From Acanthococcus lagerstroemiae (lineage: Eukaryota; Arthropoda; Insecta; Hemiptera; Eriococcidae), in assembly GCA_031841125.1 (NCBI GenBank), contig CM063109.1, positions 22,539,321-22,603,320 on the forward strand: a DNA stretch of 64,000 nt. Reading direction: 5' to 3'. The notes under the pieces are model-generated. The model was not told the origin of the DNA, made no database searches, and was given only the letters and a program-made list of their open reading frames with translations. A program made the position numbers and the translations under genes. Shown here one piece after another: positions 1-10,972 of this stretch (position 1 is the stretch's first letter; every line of letters starts with the position of its first letter).

Positions 1-633
1 GGTTTCATTAGCGCTCGATGCATGAATGATAGGCGCTTCTTATCGTTTGTAAAACACCAACGTAAACATTGCCTTTTTGATCAAGTAGTATAAAAAATAC
101 ATTTATGTAACGTTTGAAGTAACCTTATAAAAAATCGACTGTTCGATGTCTAACTGGCGTGCAATAATGTTTATCCGTTCATTTCTTTTTATGCTTATTC
201 AACTTTTTTTTTTAACTGTTTGTTTTTGTATTCTGGCGTGCATTTAATAAATGGGCGATGGACAAATTAAATGGTCGTCCAAATTATCTGCTTTAGCGTT
301 CGTTTTCTCTTTTCTGACGGGCTGGTAAATGAGACTCATTTTGTAATATAGAACGTAGATTAGCCATCTATCACCACCTGAACATCTTTCGCCGTTTCGA
401 ATTCGTGTTGAAATAACTAAGAATGCGTTATAGTTGACGTAGAGATTTTTTTCTAGTTTTCTGTGGTGTGCGAATATCTGACCCCACGCCTTCCCAACAG
501 AAAACTAGAAAGGGGGTCTTAGGTTCTTTTCCGGGTAGTGTGTTCCACCTAATTCCGTCTTGGCTCATAAATAAGTACGAGTGGCATAGGTAACAAAAAT
601 ATATTATTACATACTTACAAACAACAAAACATA
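1..633. other. No gene seen
   Basis: AT-rich sequence with stops in all frames. I see no recognisable coding segment, RNA gene or bounded repeat here. Confidence 0.5.
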
Positions 634-1001
634 GTTATCGACTTTCCACTCTCGTTGTGGCGTGTCGATTGATCCCAGGGTAGGGTACTCCACCGAAGTT
701 GTAATGTGAAAATTCGTACTTGCAACGAGTACTCGATACTTGATGGGTAAAGAATCAAAATTTTACATTTGGCATTTTACTTCATGGGCGCAAATAGGCA
801 AAATACTGTACACGGGTGCAGGAATATCTTTGCTGCGCCCGTGAATGTGCGATATGTATAACATAATCCACGTTCACAGACGCAGCAAAGATATTCCTCC
901 ACCCGTGTACAGTATTTTGCCTATTTGCGCCCTTGAAGTAAAATGGTAAATGTGAGTTTTAATTCCTTACCCTTCACTTGATTTGAAAGAAAGTCGATAA
1001 C
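634..1001. repeat. Inverted-repeat (foldback) element
   Basis: The outer ends carry a 13-bp inverted repeat, GTTATCGACTTTC at 634-646 and its reverse complement at 989-1001. Inside, a long hairpin is formed by about 755-835 and 872-957. Both arms contain the same stretch around CAAATAGGCAAAATACTGTA and GCAAAGATATTCC in opposite orientation, with only a few mismatches. There is no coding capacity. It fits a non-autonomous DNA transposon or foldback MITE; the superfamily is undetermined because I see no clear target-site duplication. Confidence 0.65.
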
Positions 1002-1868
1002 AGCATCGAACTAACGTCCTCAGATCGGGAGACCGGTTTCCCTGCGTGGTCTCTTTCGCACGACGACGAAAAATCGATTATCGCTACCTCCCCTCCTCCC
1101 CCTTCCGCGGTTGGAAAACTTTTTCGATGCTATCAACCATGTCCTTCTCTCGGAAAATCAACATTTACCGTTACAATCGAACAGTATTATTTATTCATTC
1201 ATTTGTATTTGAGTCCTCTCCCTCCCCCCACAAGTGCCAAAAAGACCCGGCGCATCTGTATAAAATAAGATTAAGCGCAACCACCAGAATTGGCCATAAC
1301 TGGCAAAGAGCACAGAACTAACAAAAGTACATAATATCACAGATGAACAGCACATGCTGACAAGCGTAATGAAAATAACAGAACAGTCTAAAGGAGAAAA
1401 AAGTTTAAAGCTGTCAAAACAGCTAAAAACTGGAAAACAACTCAAAATTGACAGGCCGAACTAAAAAAACATGTTGAAATGTAAGTACATATTTAGCTAT
1501 AACATGAACGTAATGAACAGCAAGAAGGTCAGTCTGGATGGAAGGATCAAGAAATTCCACCAGGTTGAGCCGACAATGGGTCGAAATGACCGACTTATCA
1601 AATAAAAATTTGGTTTGATTGCCAGGTACCTGCAGTTCGAGCGAAAAGGGGAAGCCAGGTGAAAATATTTTCCACCTAAGTCTGAATCGATTTATCTATG
1701 TATCTCAGAATTGAGGAGCTAAAAACATTGTTGTGAGGTATGGTCTATACTTGCCGATTACTTGGTAGGAATCCGCCACACTATTGTAAATAAATCGAAA
1801 ACTCAATAAAAGTATATCAGGCTACTGAGACTATTGATATCACTATTTTTCTTCTTCTCTTTCCAATT
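1002..1868. other. No gene seen
   Basis: Short open frames on both strands (for example 1046-1321 and 1191-1445) overlap each other and carry no recognisable domain, so I treat them as chance. No repeat structure was recognised. Confidence 0.4.
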
Positions 1869-2407
1869 CGGAGTCACAGTTGAGTTCAGTGGCGCATCGT
1901 CTGGAACGCTCACACTTCGTAAAGTGGTGGAGAAAGAGACAGAAAAACAAAAACGGCTAATCTATCTTTGTCTGTTCTTCGTATGATTGTACGGATTATC
2001 GAATTTGATCTGATTCACAGTTCAATTCAGTGGCGCCTTATTTTGGGAAGTTAATAAGTTGAAAATGATAGAGAAAATTATAAGCAGCAATTTCAATTTT
2101 ATTAGGATCGGTGACGAGCCTCATGCAATCACTTCTTTTTTTTCTTCGTTTTCATTGCAACCGAAATTTTTCTCTTCTTTTCTCATTTCCCTACTCACAG
2201 TTCAGTTCAGTGCTGCGTCGTTTGAGATGTGTGGTTTTCGGTAGTGTTCACGGATCTGACTTACAGTTCAGTTCAGTGGCGCGTTATTTCTGAGAAATAA
2301 ATTATAGTGGAAAATAACAACAAGAATTATAAGTGATAATTTAGATTTTATTAAGGTCGGTTATGAGCCTCTAGCAATTAGTTTTTTTCTTTTCTTTTTC
2401 TTTTCTT
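1869..2407. repeat. Local tandem duplication with a recurring CAGTTCAGTTCAGTGGCGC motif
   Basis: The motif CAGTTCAGTTCAGTGGCGC or a 1-3 base variant occurs near 1876, 2018, 2197 and 2263. The segment starting TCTGATTCACAGTTCA at about 2009 is repeated from about 2256 with the same following text (a GGCGC..TTATTT block, then AATTATAAG and a TTTTATTA..GGTCGGT block). This gives a period of about 247 bp. The two units differ by small indels, so the duplication is old. Confidence 0.6.
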
Positions 2408-3385
2408 CTTGACGTGCTCATTGATCTTGATCTTCATTACTATGCAAGGTGCGAGTGTTCTTCACGACGTATAGAATCAAAAGAGATGAAACTTAGAAAA
2501 TGTGATTGTTTACGTTTTATTTTTATATATAATATATTTCGCATTTTACTTGTGACAGGAGTATTGTGCGTTCCGTACTTATCTACCAAAGGAATAATTA
2601 TTTCCTCAAGGAAAGCGAAGAAATTAACTGGATTTAGAAGAGGTAAGTGTATTGTTTGTTAACATATGAAATGGCTTCTCAGTTTCATTAGAGTAGGATT
2701 TCTTTGAATCGAACCAAGTACATACAACGTTCTGTAGTACTCTTATCAGTAAATTTCCCAAGGAATAACGCGATGTGAATTATGTCTCGTGAATATGGTA
2801 AAAGTAGTAATGGTAATTTTGGTATTCTGTTTCAGGTTTCGAGTGATGAAGCCTACCAAAGAGGAAACAACCGCGTTACCTTCTGTGGCGATGATGGGAA
2901 TGTGTGATGACTGATGAGGCAAATGACCTATATAAAGCGAATCGAAATCAAATCTTGTAACCTGCTGTTGAATTCTTGAATATAATGAAAATAATCATCC
3001 TGAGGATGTATAAGTTGCGATAGATTGTTTTTCTGTTTTTTGATCATTCTTGTCAATGCTGAAGTATGTAGTTCTGACGAACACATGTACTTCCAATGTT
3101 CTCAAAAGTGGATGCCAGTTAACAAGTATTGATAGTATTGGTGATAATCTTGGTGATGCCTATTCAAATTGTAAACTTTATATGAATCAAAGTAAAATTA
3201 CTTCTTTACAATTTCCTAAAATGCCACCTGAATTGTTTGGAATTGATTGAAGACTTATACCTTCCTGTTGATAGAGTGATTCTGATAAGGAACCTGATAA
3301 ATGATAGAGCTGCGCGACTGCAGTCTGAAGCTGTGCAATTTGAAGGTGTTGCCGACCCTCTTTGAGTGGCGAAGTTACTTGTTTA
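2408..3385 (+). pseudogene. Unknown intron-containing gene remnant, copy A
   Basis: This segment is colinear with copy B downstream, so it is a diverged tandem duplicate. A possible acceptor (CTTGTGACAG) is followed by an exon-like stretch that ends at a good donor, AG|GTAAGTG (intron starts 2643). The intron ends at TTCTGTTTCAG (2835). After that acceptor one frame gives KPTKEETTALPSVAMMGM, matching the equivalent place in copy B, then runs into stops. The 3' part (3050-3250) has a 66-codon frame with the phrase SIDSIGDNLGDA, also conserved in copy B. Frames are broken, so it is unlikely to make the ancestral protein. I do not recognise the family. Confidence 0.45.
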
Positions 3386-5290
3386 TTCTTCAGGCATGCT
3401 CATTGATCTTAATCTTCATTTTACTGTGCTGTGTGCAAGCGTCATTTTCAAATTTTAATGTATAGAGCCAAGGAGATGAAATTTAAAAATAATAATGATA
3501 CGCAACCATTTTAATTTTATTCTCAGTGGTTCAATTATTGATTCGAGTATTGTTACTGTTGAAGAAGACTTTGAAAATGAGAAAAACCCTTCACTGGATT
3601 TAGAAAAGGTAAGTTAAGCTGCTTGCTAATGTATAAAATGGGTTCTCAGTTTGATAAGTGTGTATAATTCGTTTGAATCGAGCCAAGTAGAACAAGTCCA
3701 GTAGGAAATTCGTCTCATTAGGAGTAGGTACATTCTTTTCACAGTAGCGATGCTCAGTGGCGGAACTACGATTTTTTTTTCGGGTGGGCACGGAAGGGCC
3801 GGATTGTTAAGGACGGGGATTTTTTTAATAAAACGCCGGCTTGAATGAAACCATGTACTTGTTATAAAAATTTGTATATGTATAATATTAACAATTAATA
3901 TAAAAGAATACGACTATTTTTATGATGAAAAGCAAAATTCTCTACAACATTATCTAAATTGAAACTTCTGGCAAATCGATAATAAGTATTTTATTTTTGA
4001 ATTCTTTTCGTCTATTGTAAGTGAGTTATTTTTCGTTAAAAAATTTCAGATCGTTCAAAAAAAATTGGGCGGGCCAAAAAAATTTTTGGAAGGGCCTGGC
4101 CTACCCAGGCCCGCCCTTGGTTCCGCCACTGGCCCGATGCTGCATTTTCGAGTGTACAATAGATATAGGTAGATGATTTTCTTGCCTTCTCAGAGAATTC
4201 TCTAACCAATAATGTGTCTGAATTGTTCGTGAATTCTGATCAAATTTGGATCGAATGAAACATATTCCTTTAAGATATCCCTTTTGGTGGTACTCTTATC
4301 AGTAAATTTTCCAAGGATCAATATGAAGTGTGTATCATAAATCTGATGAAAGTATTAATTGTATAAGTATTCTGTTTCAGGGGGTATGGCTGTCTTCACC
4401 TGAAGATGAAACAACGGCATTCTCCTCTGTGGCGATTGTGGGAATATACGATGCAGCAAATGAACTAACCGCATAATATGAAGAAGTAGCATATGAACTA
4501 GTAGCAAATCAGCAATTAGCTAGTGAACAAGTGCAGAACAAAACCTTACTCCGTGATGTAAAGAGAGTTTGTAAATGTAGATCAGAATGCCAGAAGCAGA
4601 ACTGTATAGTTACAGGAAGCATCGGGGAGAAATACTACAATAGAGACTCAAAATATATCAAGCAAAACGGAAAGAACCAAGGAAAAGTCAGCGTGAATAA
4701 TTAAAAAATGACCTACAAATTGTATTGTGTAAGTTGTGGTAGATTATTTTTCGATTGTTCTGTGTCAATGCTGAGTTACGAAATTATGAAGAACAATTTT
4801 CCGATGTTCTCAAAACTGCATGCCTGTTAACAAGTTTTGATAGTATTGGTGATAATCTTGGCTATGCCTGTTCAAATTATAAACTTTATTTGAATCGAAA
4901 TACAATTTCTCATCTGAATCGATATAAAATTCTTCCTTTGTCTTTTCGACCATATATGGTCGAAGTTTTTCAGAGAATGAAGAATTATGAATTACTAAGA
5001 TCCCACCTGAATTGGTAGAATTGGTTGAATTAAATAATATAGAAGATTAGAAGACGAATCCGTTTCATCCACATTTCAGAGTCATTTTTTGTAAGACACA
5101 TCCTTCTCAGAGAAAGCTTTGACTACAGTCAGAGAGAGAAAGTCGCTTATTGATCTTGATCTTTGCTGCGCGACTGTAGTGTGCAGCTTCGCAGTTTGAA
5201 GCTTTGAACGGTATATGGGGGGGGGGGGGTGAAGGCTTGGCTTTTCCAGCCGACCATCTTCGAGTAGTGAAGCTGCTTGTCTAATATAAA
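3386..5290 (+). pseudogene. Unknown intron-containing gene remnant, copy B
   Basis: This is the second tandem copy. An exon after the acceptor TTATTCTCAG (about 3523-3533) reads in frame (DSSIVTVEEDFENEKNPS) to the donor AAAAG|GTAAGT at 3609. The intron ends with TTCTGTTTCAG at 4380, and the frame continues cleanly (SPEDETTAFSSVAIVGIYDA) to a stop at 4474-4476. The same frame then stays open for 75 more codons, including CKCRSECQKQNC, ending at 4704. The 3' part (4755-5018) has an 87-codon frame with SFDSIGDNLGYA, as in copy A. The intron is enlarged by a hAT MITE at 3755-4131. Splice sites and frame survive better than in copy A. The family is unknown to me, and expression cannot be judged. 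Confidence 0.45.
3755..4131. mobile_element. hAT-type MITE in the intron of copy B
   Basis: Ends are CAGTGGCGGAACTACG and CTTGGTTCCGCCACTG, a terminal inverted repeat starting CAG as in hAT elements. The left flank is GCGATGCT; a near match CCGATGCT lies 2 bp beyond the right end, so the 8-bp target-site duplication is probable but slightly disturbed. There is no coding capacity. Copy A lacks the insertion at the same intron position, so insertion followed the gene duplication. Confidence 0.75.
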
Positions 5291-5905
5291 TCTTCTCTCA
5301 AGCTCTGTCAGTGAACGTTTTCTCTGCAACAATGCGTCGCCTTTTATAGCCGCAATCTCCTACTGCCTATATAGTAAGCGTTTCATCGGAGAACTGTTTT
5401 CTGATTGGACGGCGGGGAGTTAAGAAACAGTGTTGACTTAATACTCAACCGAAAAATATCCACTTCTCTTATAATTTTCTCGTGTATAATGTTGGCTGTG
5501 GCTGCGTCGCTCCGTGATGCGTCATCACTTCTCACTTCAATTAATTTCCAATATTATTCTTCAGTTTCCAGATTCACAAGACGAATTGTAACTAGTCGTG
5601 TAACTTGCTACTGCGAGTTGTAACTTATAAGCCAAGTTGAACATCAACGAAGAACTTTATATGGGGAAGGAAATTAATGTTTTTTCATCTAGTTGAAGTG
5701 AAGTACGAGTATTTGAAACAGGCGTAGCGTGGGCCAAAGAATGCGGAAGAGGTCGATACTGTTGTCAGCTGAGCGAGAAAAAAAAAACATATTTGACCCC
5801 CTTCATTTTTTGGATAAGTTGGGTATGTGTGAAGATCAGAGTGGAAGTAGTTCTTCGAGCGTTCGTTTATTTTTATGACTGTAAATACTAAAAGGACCGG
5901 ACAAA
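5291..5905. other. No gene seen
   Basis: I see no gene. Weak open frames (for example 5405-5623) carry no recognisable motif. Confidence 0.4.
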
Positions 5906-5929
5906 TTTAAAAAAAGTATCGTGTATGAT

Positions 5930-6480
5930 TTGAAATCCGCGATCTTGAGTCAAGCGGCAGTAGCACCAGTTTTGTCTCGCTTCTCAAATAACGAATTTTT
6001 ATGAAGTCATAACGTCGCATCGTACTCGGCATCCTCAATTTCAGCGCCACGAACGACCGTAATTTCTGCTCGTTGATTTTCAATAGTCTACCGCTTGCTG
6101 GAGCGAAATTATTTATATTACGCGTTACTAAAACGATTTCATCGAATCGTACTCTCGAATATACGAAATGATTCCGAGTAAGCGACGGTAACTCGACTCG
6201 ACTATCCATTTCATTCGGGAACTTCCTCTCTTACATATGAAAAAAACGGATCGCTATTGCCGGAGCTTTAAAACGACAATCGTGCGCAAATTTTTCGCGA
6301 ATTTGCGAAGAGAACGAAGCGTATCGCCTGTTTATTAGAAAATTCTCAGCAAATTGTGTGTTTCTGTGTGATATTTGCACAAGCGGGTTTAATACGAGAA
6401 GCCGGCGGCGTGCTTTCACTGCGGAGTGAAAATGACGGCACAAATATTTCTCAAAAAGCGATGAAATTTTCATTCAGTTA
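5930..6480. promoter_or_regulatory. CpG-dense non-repeat island
   Basis: CpG dinucleotides are dense here, about 35 in 5941-6300 by hand count, against very few in the surrounding AT-rich DNA. Open frames on both strands (100 codons at 5907-6209 minus, 80 at 6231-6473 minus, 76 at 6356-6586 plus) overlap and show no known domain, so they may just reflect lower AT content. It could be a regulatory region or an unrecognised exon. The call is inference from composition only. Confidence 0.3.
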
Positions 6481-6775
6481 TGTCACGTCGTTTGTAGGCT
6501 TACATTGGTTCACTCGAGTATTTATTCTTCTTAGTTTGCTTGTTTTGGATACTAGTATTTGTACCTTAAGGCCTTTGTGTATGTAATTAATTTATTATTA
6601 TATTCGGATTTTAAACCGATTTTGTTTGTCAGTGACACTTAGGTTGCCTATATTGGTAGGTTGACAGGGTAAAAATGTGTGTACATGTATCTTCCACCAG
6701 ATGACGCTATAAAACAAGTTTTGAAAAAAAAATGGACATAGGCCGTTTTAGATTATCACTCCTTGTTCGTAAATA

Positions 6776-6865
6776 GATAAAGCATAAAGATTTAGTCTAT
6801 GATTAAATGTTAAAGGAGAAGATAAAGCATAAAGATTTAGTCTATGATTAAATGTTAAAGGAGAA
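6776..6865. repeat. Perfect 45-bp direct duplication
   Basis: The 45-bp unit beginning GATAAAGCATAAAGATTTAG occurs twice head to tail (6776-6820 and 6821-6865) with no mismatch, which suggests a recent slippage or duplication event. Confidence 0.9.
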
Positions 6866-6886
6866 ATACATCGGGTGAGTATCTAA

Positions 6887-7030
6887 CTAGGGCGTAGATT
6901 TGGAATCCTAGGAGGCTGTGGACCTCCTTTGAAAAAAAAATTTGTTTTTGTCAGGAGTTATGTGAGCCAGATTGTGGGCGAGGAAGAACATGGAGAAATC
7001 ATTTTTTAGACCCCACCATTTACACCCTTG
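6887..7030. mobile_element. Small hAT-type MITE
   Basis: The element runs from CTAGGGCGTAGATTTGG to CCATTTACACCCTTG; the ends are an imperfect inverted repeat. Flanking 8-bp sequences GTATCTAA (6879-6886) and GTATCTAG (7031-7038) form a 7/8 target-site duplication typical of hAT in length. It sits just upstream of the gypsy gag remnant and appears to interrupt its leader. Confidence 0.65.
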
Positions 7031-7046
7031 GTATCTAGTTATTACA

Positions 7047-7790
7047 ATGGCGACGAGGATATGTTTACGTTCATGTATGTGGAAACGTGAAGAAAAGTAA
7101 AAATTAACAATTTTTCCTGATAAAATGTGTAGTTACGTGATTTTCTTGGTTACGTCCCAATGGTAACATTGTCAAAATGGGCAACGAAGACAAAGATGCT
7201 GCGACGAGTAAATCTGAGGGAAAAAGATGACGTATGGTCAGGTAAACTGTCATGCCACACTCGGTAGCATAAATAATATAATTTCGACGGTAAAGAAGAA
7301 TTTGAACCGTGAATCAGACAATTTGACTTGTACACAGACCTAAATAAGCTTAAAACCAAGGAAATGCAAGTTTTTGTGAAACTACTTTTGGAACCAAAGA
7401 TTATGCAGATTTACGTGTTTCACGTGCGCCGAGGAAGCCAAAAATGTACCGTGCAGGGAGCTCGTGGATAAATTCTAAGAGTACATAAATCCTAAACCGT
7501 TGATTTTAGCCGAAAGATCATAATTTCGAGCGAGCGTTCAAAAGGATGAGCAGTTACATGAATCCATAGCAGAGCACCAAAAACTGTCAACTACATGTGA
7601 GTTCGGTAAGAAGTTAGAAGAAGCTATACGTGATGAAATGTGTCATGAAGTCGCGAATACTGGGCTAAAGAAGAAACTGTCTGAAGAACCGAACCTAACT
7701 TACAAATGATGTTGGGAAATTTTCCAAGCATGGCAGGATACGAGAAAAAGTCTAGCTACGGAGAAGAAACTAAATGAAAACACGTCGTGT
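7047..7790 (+). pseudogene. Ty3/gypsy-type Gag remnant
   Basis: The plus-strand frames, with stops and shifts, read as a retrotransposon capsid region. A block LVDKF-EYINPKPLILAERS is followed by RASVQKDEQLHESIAEHQ and then LSTTCEFGKKLEEAIRDEM, ending near NLTYK and a W-FQAW stretch. This order (PKP..ER, FN..R..GE.., Y...L..L...C.FG, LRD..V.G, L..E..LT) is that of gypsy Gag proteins. GGCGACGAGG near 7050 resembles leader or primer-site sequence found upstream of some gypsy gag genes. No protease, reverse transcriptase or integrase follows, and no LTR pair was found, so this is a decayed fragment. Confidence 0.6.
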
Positions 7791-7799
7791 GAGTATCTC

Positions 7800-9070
7800 G
7801 TTATTGCAGATCTGACCCTCTTATGTGCCACCAAAGGAGGGATTAAGGACAAATAACAGCAATTTTTCAATATGGTACTCGATTTGCAGATTTTCAAAGA
7901 AACTGGAAACACTGATACAAAATCAGTGTTTCGTTAGTGAATACAACAAACTATGTAACTCCGATGCTGATCTCACCTGAAACGCACTATAACTAGGCCA
8001 GCTTACACGATATAAGCAAATAACTATAAAAGGGAGGGGGATAAACTGATTTTATTCGAATATCTGCTATGCAAACCCGTAAATGAAGTTATAATTTGTC
8101 CCTTCAGTATCCTATCTAATTATCTGGCATGACGAATTCTCATTACTACCTGATAAATGTATCTTTCCATCTACCTTCAGAGTCAAGAATAAGGATGCTG
8201 TCACATATCTCTGCCCCGGCACGACGTACAGTCGGCAGACCATTGTACGCGCACATATAATAAGTTGTCACAGCTCCCAGTAATAGGAAATGCATTCACA
8301 GCAACACACCCTGTGTATTGTCGAAATGCAAGTAAAAAAGACGCGCATTTTCTTCTAAACAATGAAGAAAGTCCTTCGCTTGCCCTTCATCATACCGGCT
8401 GTGTTTAAAAACTTAACGAGCTTCGATTCCGGCTTGAAAACCGCAGCTCAGTATCTCCGTATCGCGAAAACAAATAGTAATACTTTAATGAAACCGTCCG
8501 CTCGTGAAAGGGCAAATTCAAATGTTAATCTGGCCGTTGCGTTGCTGAAAAAAGCTCGAAGCGTTTGCTTACACATAATATCAGGTCTTTCATCTATAAC
8601 GAAGTTAAACTGAGCCAACAGCTTTAGACTGTTGAAAAAAAAAACAAAAAAACATTGTTCACCATCGAGAGCGCTCAATTTTGTTATATTATCCTTTTTT
8701 CCTCCTCATTCTTTTCATAAAATGAGCTCGATGTGCTGAAGGAATACAGATTAGTTTTTCTCAACGCGGAGACGAGCTTAAATTTTTTGCATCGTTCATT
8801 CACGTTACATCTGCATTTACATTTTAATATGCAGTTTTTGTGGAGTATGCTTTCAGCATTTCATTAAGAATCTTTTGCTTTTCCATAATTGCTTGTTTGT
8901 GCGAAGATCAAAATGAATCACCTGGTTTCAGTTTGACATTGATTAATAAAAAATGGTGAAGATACGTTAAGATGGCTTGACGGATAAGAAAGATGGATGC
9001 ATGGAAGTTGGTTCGATAAAGATATGCATTCGTATGCATATGTCATACTGTATCTGGTAGAGGGGCGACA
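7800..9070. other. No gene seen
   Basis: Mostly unique-looking sequence without recognisable genes. Opposing open frames near 8362-8678 cancel each other and are treated as chance. Confidence 0.4.
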
Positions 9071-9190
9071 CAGGGTGTCTCACAATGAATAATATTCTTC
9101 AATTGAGTGAACCTGCAACTTATCCTGACCGCATGTAGATAGGTTTGCCTATCATCACTTTTGAAAGGGATAAAATTTTTTTACCTCTTT
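9071..9190. repeat. Tc1-like terminal fragment, family B
   Basis: It begins CAGGGTGTCTCACAATGA and contains CTTATCCTGACCGCATGTAG followed by a TTTTGAAAGGG block. The same block order recurs at about 36399 (+), 26303-26390 (-) and 37305-37380 (-). The start resembles Tc1/IS630-type transposon ends. Only an end fragment is seen here. Confidence 0.45.
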
Positions 9191-9461
9191 CACAAACCTG
9201 TAAGTTATAGAGTCCGTAAGAGGGAAACAAACGAGACATTTGCCTCTTCCTGAATTACCAAAAAATGTATTATTTTGGTGGAAATCTTACATTTTTGTTT
9301 GGAAAGAAGTCCTGTTTCATGGTGAAATTGGTTTGGTCGCCTGAGGAAAACTACTGGAGTAAATCCGAGCCTGAAATCAGTTAGGTCAGTCAATCAGGTT
9401 AGTCAGGTCAGTCAGGCAGGTCAATTGGTTAATCAGTCAGTCAACTACAGAGACACGTAGT

Positions 9462-9511
9462 CTTTTTTTCCCTTCTTATTTGCTCTCAACCCGAGCCCTG
9501 GAATCAAGGTC

Positions 9512-9547
<36 letters not shown>

Positions 9548-9568
9548 GTGTACTGGTACAGCAAGTAC
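9462..9568 (-). pseudogene. Truncated U6 snRNA retrocopy fused to an unrelated 3' tail
   Basis: On the minus strand the 5' end (9568 downward) reads as U6: a 5' stem-loop, then ACTAAAATTGGAACGATACA, an intact ACAGAGA box and TTAGCATG. After about nucleotide 60 it leaves U6 and continues with GATTCCAGGGCTCGGGTTGA and an A-rich tail. The internal stem-loop and 3' end of U6 are missing and the 5' loop is altered, so it cannot be functional. Flanking ACAGAGACACGTAGT (9447-9461) and ACAGAGACACGCAGT (9569-9583) form a 15-bp target-site duplication (14/15). Together with the A-tail this indicates LINE-mediated retrotransposition of a chimeric RNA. Confidence 0.85.
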
Positions 9569-9913
9569 ACAGAGACACGCAGTGTAACATTTTATATGCT
9601 CTTGTACAATCATATGGACTGGCTTCGTGTCGGGAGGTATTGAAATTTCTGTCAACAATACGGCTGCAGATTGTAAATGTCAACTACTGAATTCGTGTCG
9701 GGGGAGCGTTAGGCTTTTAGTTAGGCTTGACATTTGTATGTCTTTACTTTGGTAAACAATGGAAAAAATTGTTACTTTGGAGCGCAATGAAAAAAACGTG
9801 ACTGGCTGACCTAACTCTCAACACTTCATTCGCCAGCGAAAACCACATTCCTTGTATCAGCCCGTATTCCCATGCGAGGATCAGGTTCCTTGCACCAGCC
9901 TGCGAGCACTACG

Positions 9914-10179
9914 CTCTGCTAGTGCATCATATCTTGCAGACGAGTCTGCAACCACGGGAAAGCATTTTCATGTCTGCTTCGTGGACTGCGTCAACATGAG
10001 AATGTCTTCGTCCAACAAACGTAGCGTCCAAAAAATGCGCGCGCGAAAAAACATGGAGCGCAACGTGCACTGCGGAGCCTAGCAGACGACGACATTCTCA
10101 TGTCGATGCAGTCTGCGGAGCAGACATGAAAATGGTCTCCCATGGTTGCAGACTCGTCTGCAAAGATGCACTAGCAGAG
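9914..10179. repeat. Long inverted repeat (foldback)
   Basis: Two arms of about 100 bp, about 9914-10015 and 10079-10179, are reverse complements with scattered mismatches around a loop of about 63 bp. Both arms carry CTCTGCTAGTGCATC, the short palindrome GCAGACGAGTCTGC, a CATTTTCATGTCTGCT block and ACATGAGAATGTC. A 76-codon frame at 9852-10082 lies inside it and is probably incidental. It may be a foldback transposon end pair or a hairpin-RNA source. Confidence 0.75.
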
Positions 10180-10972
10180 TTTCGTCAGGTTTTTCGTCAC
10201 GGTTTTGCCCAAGTATATCCAGCAGTAAAAGCATATAAAATGCTAAAAGTTTGGTTATGTTCATTTGCAGTCCTGACGGAGGGAGGAGGCAGCTGAGGAC
10301 TTTTATCCTAGACCCATCTATACCGAAAGGCCTGAATGCTTAGAATTTCTTATCAATAAATTCGAAAATAACATTTTTAGAAACAAATTGAAAGACTTTG
10401 CCCAAGACCAGGTTTTTCTCTTCACTGTCCTGCCCACACCTGCCCACAAGAGAGTCACTGATTCTAAAACGCTGAATAACATACGTGCCATGGTTCGATT
10501 AGTCTGTCTTACAACTGGCGAATAGCATAAGTAATACAATTTTCACTTCTTGGACCAATATAGTATAGATAGAAAGATGAAATTTTCACCAATTATGAAG
10601 GCCAATTTTACTAACCACGGATATAAAATCATCAAACTCGGATTATGGAACATCTGTACTCTAATTCAGAGCTTCGAGTAGTAAATTCAAATTTCTTTCA
10701 AATTCTAAAAAATACTGCTTACTCTGTCGACATAATCATTATTTGAAAAGCGTTTTTCCGAAGTGGTCCGGGTCAAGCTACAATTCTTCCAGCGTTATTG
10801 AGTACAAAAAATTGAATGAAATTATTCATATAGGAAATGTGTAAGAAATATTATACTCAAAAATACAGAAGTCACTGGTGAAACATTTTCTTTTTCTGCT
10901 GCAGAGCACGCCAAAATTGGCTTCTTAGAAGATTCGTTCCACTTTGGAAGTTAAAAATGGTATTGCCGGAAA
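10180..10972. other. No gene seen
   Basis: No recognisable gene or bounded repeat. The minus frame 10318-10539 has no identifiable motif. Confidence 0.4.
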
